Shown piece by piece: positions 59,120 through 64,000 of a DNA stretch of 64,000 nucleotides. The position numbers were made by a program, and so were the translations under genes. The notes under the pieces were generated by a model. That model was not told the DNA's origin. It made no database searches and saw only the letters and a list, made by a program, of their open reading frames with translations. Source of the DNA: Clostridiales bacterium (GTDB lineage Bacteria; Bacillota; Desulfotomaculia; Desulfotomaculales; VENG01); the NCBI GenBank assembly GCA_016278505.1, contig JADQBQ010000017.1, positions 101,357 through 165,356 on the forward strand, written 5' to 3'. Position 1 is the stretch's first letter. Every line of letters starts with the position of its first letter.

Positions 59120-61081
59120 TCAGTGGCCTCCAAATTTTTCTTTTTTCGTTGCCGGCCCGGCCAAAATACTTGGCAGCCCGTAATGGCAAAACCGGTTAAA
59201 ATCATTGACATTTTGAATAAAGTCAGTCCTGTTAACGATAACTTTAACCACCATTTTCAGAAGGTTGCGCTCTTGTTCCACACGGCTTTCCAACAGCCGG
59301 TTCTCGGTAACATCACTTAATATGGCCATACAGACTTCCGTACCTTTACGGACGGTGTCCTCAATCATTTTATACTCCACATTTATGTATTTGGAATTAA
59401 TTAATACCTCGGTGGGAAGTAAAGGAAGATAGACCTCTCGCGCGTCGTCATCCCGGTGACTAAAGATATCAAAAAAAAGAGATTCAATAAAATCTTGTTG
59501 CTCCAAGTCTTTGGAGAAGATAAGACCGGCGAATTTTGCCCCCGCAATTTCGCCGCCAAAGATTCTTACACATTCACTACTGTACTCATCACGAACTAAC
59601 AAATCCGGCCCAAAGGACAAAAACCCCTGACCGGCATTATTGAGAAGGTTGCGTAAAGCTGTGGTGCGGGATGCTACAGTTTCCTCAAGCACTTCATTCC
59701 AGGCGGCAATTTCATCACGCTGCTCTTCAATCTCAAGAGCCTGCGCCTCTACCTGTTCCAGGTTATGTTCGTTTTCCTTAAAAAGATAATATTTACAACT
59801 TTCCACTGGGTTAAGTTTATTATAAATAGCCAGCATCATATCCCGGCAATTGCCGTAACCACACGATGCACAGTTGACTCCTCGCTCTTCCGGGGTGAGC
59901 TTATGCATAAGCTGCCAAATTTTTTCTTCCTCTTCCGCAGACGGAGAGCAAAGATACTGGTTGGCAGATTTATCATTATAACGGCGAGAATAAGCCGACG
60001 TAGTCTTATCAAGGCCCCGGTAAAATTCTCGAAAAACCTCCCGGGGGTCACCGTCCTCTGCAGACTGGTGCTTTTCTACCTGTGCTCCCTTACGCGCATC
60101 AATTATAGAATCAATCTGATACTTTGAAAAATTATGATTAATCGCGGGACCACCGTTACAACCGTGGGCACAATTAAGAATATCCACTAAAACAGGAACT
60201 TGTCCCAACCGTATATCATCATTCAAATCCGGCAAATAGTTACCATATATTTCTCGCGGGCCCTCTATCCTGGGAATATTAGCATTCCGAACCTTTATTC
60301 CAAAGCGCCGGAACGTATCCGTCAAGCCACCGGGCTGTGAATATCCCACAGCACGTTCAGCTTCGGGTGTATCAAAACCAGACGTTTCCAACTCCTCTAA
60401 CTGAATTCCCTGCCGTTCCAAATAATTAGTTAAAGACTTAAAGGTTACATTATAGGCTACTGCCCCATGGGTATTGGGATCATGGAATTCTCGCCGTTTA
60501 GCCAAACAGGGGCCGAGAAAAGCTAGTTTTAGGTCACGGTACTCCGGTTGAGTCTTAAGCCAGATAGCCGCATCGATGGTGGGCGAATGGGTGGGCGCCA
60601 GGTAGGGCAGCAAATCACTTTGGTAAGTTTCTATGTAGCTGACCACCGCAGGGCAAGGCTGGGCAATAATGGGGGGGTTGACGCCTGCTTCCAAGGCCTT
60701 AACATATAGATAGGTAGTAATTTCCGCCCCAAAACTAACATCAAATACATAGTGCACACCTAAACGGCGCAAAGCCGTTAGTAATTGTGGAAACCAGGGA
60801 TGATAATTAACAGCGGCTGCCGGTGCAACCAAGACACCCAGGGGAACCCCGGCATCCAAATCTTGAAGAAACTCAGAGAAATCATCCACCCCATAGCGTG
60901 CATGATGGCCTTTTTCAGCGCAGGCCCTGATGCATTCACCACAGCCGATGCATAACTCGGACTTTACGGAAATTCCATCCGGTTCTACCACATTACAAAG
61001 TTTTACCGGACAAACCCGGATACAAGCCAGACAATGCTGGCATTTGGTTTTGTCGACTCTTATTACTTCAGGTAGGCCCAA
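59120..61081 (-). CDS. [FeFe]-hydrogenase-like PAS sensor, 5' fragment of an IS-split kinase
   Basis: Native sequence runs 59131-61081. Two N-terminal [4Fe-4S] ferredoxin motifs (CQHCLACIRVCP; CIGCGECIRAC) precede an [FeFe]-hydrogenase-like domain with cysteines in IIAQPCPAVVSYIE, FLGPCLAKRREF and ILNCAHGCNGGPA, three of the hydrogenase loop positions. The canonical TSCCP is absent, so catalysis is doubtful and a sensory role is likely. A further Fe-S domain (CASCGYGNC) and a PAS-like region follow. The last four residues come from the transposon end. The TTG start has GGAGGAAG upstream. It lies 42 bp after the GGDEF gene. Confidence 0.88.
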   Translation of the reverse strand: MGLPEVIRVDKTKCQHCLACIRVCPVKLCNVVEPDGISVKSELCIGCGECIRACAEKGHHARYGVDDFSEFLQDLDAGVPLGVLVAPAAAVNYHPWFPQLLTALRRLGVHYVFDVSFGAEITTYLYVKALEAGVNPPIIAQPCPAVVSYIETYQSDLLPYLAPTHSPTIDAAIWLKTQPEYRDLKLAFLGPCLAKRREFHDPNTHGAVAYNVTFKSLTNYLERQGIQLEELETSGFDTPEAERAVGYSQPGGLTDTFRRFGIKVRNANIPRIEGPREIYGNYLPDLNDDIRLGQVPVLVDILNCAHGCNGGPAINHNFSKYQIDSIIDARKGAQVEKHQSAEDGDPREVFREFYRGLDKTTSAYSRRYNDKSANQYLCSPSAEEEEKIWQLMHKLTPEERGVNCASCGYGNCRDMMLAIYNKLNPVESCKYYLFKENEHNLEQVEAQALEIEEQRDEIAAWNEVLEETVASRTTALRNLLNNAGQGFLSFGPDLLVRDEYSSECVRIFGGEIAGAKFAGLIFSKDLEQQDFIESLFFDIFSHRDDDAREVYLPLLPTEVLINSKYINVEYKMIEDTVRKGTEVCMAILSDVTENRLLESRVEQERNLLKMVVKVIVNRTDFIQNVNDFNRFCHYGLPSILAGPATKKEKFGGH

Positions 61082-61123
61082 TTCCCACTTCCTCCTTCAA
61101 GTGCAGATCAAATCTTGCTTAAT

Positions 61124-62887
61124 TTATTCTGATATAACCTTGTTCTTTCCGGAATGTTTCCCCGTATACAGCCGCTGATCGGCCAGGTGGTAAAGACGCT
61201 CGTAATTATCCGCTTCGGTAGGATATTCAGCGACCCCAATACTTACACCCAGTTCAAATTCTTTAAGCCCCATCCGTTCTTTTACCCTATTAATCATACG
61301 GTTGGCTTCGGGCCCTTTTTGCATATCAACCAGTACCAAAATAAATTCATCTCCTCCACTACGGGCCAGGATATCATATTCGCGTATACAGGCTTGTATA
61401 TTCCCTGCAATTGCACATAAAGCCCGGTCCCCGGTAGGGTGGCCGTGAATATCATTGAGTCTTTTGAATTCATCCAGATCAAATAACAAAAATAAACAGG
61501 TTGAACCACGACGTAAAGCGGATGCCATTTCAGCCCGAAAGCGCTGGATAAACCCTTGCCGGTTTAGGATCCCGGTTAAGGGATCGGTTGTAGCCATCTG
61601 CTCCAGTTTATACCGCTGCCGGATAGTCTCTAAGGCTACTCCTAAACTGCGGGCAAAGGCAGCAAATATTTCCTTCCGGGACCCCTGTATAGTATCGATA
61701 AAATCCAGCAACCACAATTCTCCAATTATACCGCTATTAGTTTCCACCGGCTGGATTATAAGTTTTTGCCAGGGAAAACTTACTTCTGAACCGACACAAG
61801 AGGGTGTGAGTAGGTGGATATAAGTTTCTTTATGGCCCGCATAATTACCCGGGTCCAACTGCATTTGATCAAAAATCCACCGTTCCCAACCGCTGTCATT
61901 TTGCTTGAGGCGGCCGAAGGGTGACCTTACTTCCCAGCCATCAGCCTGCCGCATAAAGAAAAATCCGGCCTCAAGGCTTAATACCATAGCCATCTCCCCG
62001 GCTTCTTCCAACAGCTGAGTTTCGCTTTCAACTTGAACAAGGATTTCGGTTCCCCATAATAATAAATTCAAATCTTTTTCCCGTTCCAACGCGACTTCGC
62101 GCATTTCGTATTCATGTACCAGGGATGCTGCCAGAGGACCCAATTGATTAAGCCATAACGTTGTACTACCGTCAAAAGCCCTAGAATCAGTGGTAAACAG
62201 CCCTAGAATTCCAAGTTCCTCTCCAAAATGACGCAGCGGGAAACTGAGAAAGTGTTTAAAACCTGGGCTGTCAAATTGGTTATATAACACAGATAACAAC
62301 CCTTCGGCGGGTTGATCTGATAACTCATTGGATTGTGAATACATAACATCATTAACATCCATTTCATGCAAAAATCTTTCATCTTGAAGGTTTTCCCCGC
62401 TTTTGGCCAGTAAGTAATATTTCTCTGATCGTACTACCCAAATGGCAGCCATCTGACAACCGAACAACTTTAAACAGCCCTGGACAAAAATCTGCAATGC
62501 TGCCTCAACATTCGTTTGACCGTTTATTTTTTGAATTAACGTTGTAATTTCCCCGGTTTGCTCTGCCAAGGGGGCATTATCCACCCCATACAATAATACA
62601 TAGCTATCATCCGTATCTTCAACTTCCAGTGATACAGCTACCACTTTAGTACTAACTAATTGATCATGGTGCCAAGTTTGATATTCTTCCGTAAAGTTTC
62701 TTTTACTATTCAAAGCCTTGCGCATAAGCGGGTGTTCCATCACTTGTTGCCCGAATTGAATACCCAATTTACGTTCCGCATCAGGCGAGGCATAAATCAC
62801 TGAAGTTTTATTAGCAACTAACCAATACACCTTATTATTTGGCCATTGAGAAAAAATTTCCTCAAGCTCAGTTAGCCTTAATCCCAT
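61124..62887 (-). CDS. GGDEF diguanylate cyclase with GAF-like sensor regions
   Basis: A 587-residue cyclase that makes cyclic di-GMP from two GTP. The C-terminal GGDEF domain is complete: FDLDEFKRLNDIHGHPTGDR, then active site RSGGDEFILVL, with the inhibitory I-site Arg-x-x-Asp (REYD) five residues before it. Upstream are two GAF/PAS-like regions with no membrane helix. An ATG at 62887 is chosen with GGGGGAGG eleven bases before it. It heads the operon containing the hydrogenase-like sensor, so redox or hydrogen sensing may be linked to c-di-GMP. The c-di-GMP riboswitch at 1.7 kb is a possible downstream reader. Confidence 0.92.
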   Translation of the reverse strand: MGLRLTELEEIFSQWPNNKVYWLVANKTSVIYASPDAERKLGIQFGQQVMEHPLMRKALNSKRNFTEEYQTWHHDQLVSTKVVAVSLEVEDTDDSYVLLYGVDNAPLAEQTGEITTLIQKINGQTNVEAALQIFVQGCLKLFGCQMAAIWVVRSEKYYLLAKSGENLQDERFLHEMDVNDVMYSQSNELSDQPAEGLLSVLYNQFDSPGFKHFLSFPLRHFGEELGILGLFTTDSRAFDGSTTLWLNQLGPLAASLVHEYEMREVALEREKDLNLLLWGTEILVQVESETQLLEEAGEMAMVLSLEAGFFFMRQADGWEVRSPFGRLKQNDSGWERWIFDQMQLDPGNYAGHKETYIHLLTPSCVGSEVSFPWQKLIIQPVETNSGIIGELWLLDFIDTIQGSRKEIFAAFARSLGVALETIRQRYKLEQMATTDPLTGILNRQGFIQRFRAEMASALRRGSTCLFLLFDLDEFKRLNDIHGHPTGDRALCAIAGNIQACIREYDILARSGGDEFILVLVDMQKGPEANRMINRVKERMGLKEFELGVSIGVAEYPTEADNYERLYHLADQRLYTGKHSGKNKVISE

Positions 62888-63217
62888 TGGATTCAATGCC
62901 TCCCCCCACCCAACTAAACACATAAACATAATCAATGTGGATTTGCCTTTAGCAATATAATAATTTTATCATAACTATAGTTTAGCTACTAGCATGTAAA
63001 TCCAAATATCGACAAATGTGTAAAGGGTATTGCAGTCAAGAAGCCACTTCCTCCGGCTAAAGTGCTGGCTGTAGCGAATGTTAAGCTTAAAAAAGACTAA
63101 GGAGTTATCACTTAAAATGATTTGGCAAGGGGTAAGGTATTTTTTTAAGATACCTTGTGTCATATTATGGCATAAATACATATTTATGTTGTAAAAATAG
63201 AGGGAAGTGATCTATTT
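62888..63217. other. Divergent intergenic region before the repeat-protein gene
   Basis: About 330 bases with no gene. A hairpin of AAGGTAT/ATACCTT arms (63134-63156) with a T-rich loop lies 60 bases before the plus-strand gene. A TATTAT-like run near 63166 may be its -10. Nothing else recognised. Confidence 0.4.
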
Positions 63218-64000
63218 ATGTCAGATGAAAGCTTGAATTTTTATGAATTTCCCAACAATGTTACAGGTGGCGCCGCGGTTCCCATTCTCGGGATCCCCAC
63301 CCCTCTGGCTGCCTTAACTGTCAGAGCGGAAGCCAACGTTGCTGTCTCGCTCAGGGCAACTGTAGGATGGACTGCGAAAAGCCGAAGTGTCAATTACACA
63401 CCAATTATTTTTAAAATCTGGCGCGGCGCGCCAGTAACCGGTGTGCTGGTAGTAAGTGTGCAGGACAGCGGCGAAAGCATTTTTGATCGTAATAAAGTCA
63501 CAACTTTTTACGGCGTGGATTCTGGCTTTACCCGCCCACAGGATGTCACATACGTACTTACCGCCGAATTGCCCGGTGCAGGCACCGCAGCACAGGTCAT
63601 CGGAGGGCTTACTTTTACAGCCGTGCCGCTTGAACTGGATATTCCCAACAGGGGATTCTTCTTTACCACGTTGCCCAACAACACGGTAGGAGGTGCCTCA
63701 ATCCCCGTTACCACAACGCCGACACCTCTATCTTCCCTCTTAACCAGAGTTGACGCTAATGATACTGTTTTTTTAAGGGCCACAATAGGATGGACGGCCC
63801 AATCGCGTTTATCAAAAGTTTTATTTAAGATATGGCGTGGCGCACCATTTACAGGTGAGTTGGTCGTGAGCGTTCTAGATAGTGGAGAGTCTGTTGTTGT
63901 GGACGGAGAGTTTGTTGCTGACAGGAACAAAGTAACATCCTTTAGCGGCGTAGACACCGGTTTTACTTCTGAGCAGGATGTCGTTTATGTCTTGACTGCC
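63218..64000 (+). CDS. Partial gene for a tandem-repeat beta-rich protein
   Basis: An open frame of 261 codons runs off the window edge without a stop. The ATG at 63218 has AGGGAAGTGA upstream. It encodes tandem repeats of about 145 residues, each starting NNxVGGAxxPV and containing LRATVGWTAxSR, FKIWRGAPxTGxLVVSV and DRNKVTxFxGVDxGFT, then DVxYVLTA. Two copies are visible, similar but not identical. No signal peptide is apparent, which fits spore-coat, exosporium or structural beta proteins rather than a classical secreted one. I do not recognise the family. Confidence 0.75.
   Translation, partial: MSDESLNFYEFPNNVTGGAAVPILGIPTPLAALTVRAEANVAVSLRATVGWTAKSRSVNYTPIIFKIWRGAPVTGVLVVSVQDSGESIFDRNKVTTFYGVDSGFTRPQDVTYVLTAELPGAGTAAQVIGGLTFTAVPLELDIPNRGFFFTTLPNNTVGGASIPVTTTPTPLSSLLTRVDANDTVFLRATIGWTAQSRLSKVLFKIWRGAPFTGELVVSVLDSGESVVVDGEFVADRNKVTSFSGVDTGFTSEQDVVYVLTA

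Larger units (their letters stand above)
57419..59130. mobile_element. IS1182-like insertion sequence
   Basis: A 1,712-bp element with inverted ends GAGGCCACTGAAAA and the matching reverse complement at 59117-59130. It is flanked by 8-bp direct repeats CAAATTTT at 57411-57418 and 59131-59138. It carries one transposase gene and has inserted into an HPt region of a sensor-kinase gene. Only one copy is in this window. Confidence 0.92.

Noticed and set aside
57419-59130. Prophage or larger mobile island around the transposase
   Set aside because: Only the transposase lies between the inverted ends, with clear target duplications; no integrase or phage genes nearby.
63134-63156. Intrinsic terminator before the repeat-protein gene
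   Set aside because: The hairpin has its T-run in the loop, not after the stem, so it is not a canonical terminator in either direction.

Overview
The window reads like a chromosomal segment of a Gram-positive anaerobic Clostridia bacterium, most likely a Desulfotomaculum/Pelotomaculum-type Peptococcaceae. The evidence is the mix of NHLM/Nif11-leader peptide export genes, [FeFe]-hydrogenase-like sensors, copper-amine-oxidase-N surface proteins, frequent TTG/GTG starts behind strong AGGAGG-type ribosome sites, and a moderate base composition. The genus is inferred from gene content only; no alignment was run.

Positions 1-5750: a chemotaxis pair (partial CheW and a soluble CZB-type chemoreceptor) sits behind a cyclic-di-GMP-I riboswitch with its own terminator. 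A divergent PAS/GAF histidine kinase and OmpR-type regulator follow. An AT-rich gene desert with DnaA-box-like sites leads into a collapsed ilvB locus: a T-box-like leader remnant, the first codons and last codons of acetolactate synthase, and a perfect 21-bp hairpin at the junction.

Positions 5758-36914 hold the main attraction: a large, almost entirely minus-strand proteusin-type (Nif11-leader, NHLM-exported) RiPP locus. It encodes five clear precursors (at 11.9, 12.2, 12.5, 25.0 and 32.8 kb) with ...VAGG leader ends and short, mostly hydrophobic cores, plus a sixth leader-like protein with a charged tail. Tailoring genes are two diverged PoyD-type radical SAM epimerases, three further radical SAM proteins (one of the RiPP-maturation B12 type, two others with B12-domain-like N-termini), a GNAT acetyltransferase and a helical-repeat/sulfotransferase fusion. 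Export is by the NHLM trio: C39 peptidase-ABC, second ABC and HlyD-like protein. Regulation and sensing candidates are an ECF sigma factor, a HEXXH protein, a receptor-MFS fusion, two orphan solute-binding proteins and a large LuxR/MalT-like ATPase. An APS kinase (cysC), the enzyme that makes the sulfotransferase donor PAPS, lies at the edge. I read the whole as a pathway for a D-amino-acid-containing and possibly sulfated peptide family.

Positions 36904-53920: an NCS1 permease, a small LuxR regulator, a degenerate receiver protein, and two large paralogous surface proteins. One has GLUG, Big2 and Ig-like domains and is frameshifted; the other has a coiled coil and cadherin-like domains. Both end in copper-amine-oxidase-N repeats. 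They are governed, by inference, by a hybrid DISM histidine kinase and a REC-HTH-BTAD (SARP-like) regulator. Three copies of a 33-nt promoter carrying 11-bp-spaced heptamers precede the surface-protein and receiver genes.

Positions 53923-64000: a TraB-family membrane protein; then a c-di-GMP cyclase, a hydrogenase-like sensor kinase and a REC-STAS regulator in one operon. The sensor kinase is cut in two by an IS1182-like element with 8-bp target duplications. A partial gene for a repeat protein opens on the plus strand and runs off the window. No tRNA, rRNA or CRISPR array was seen.
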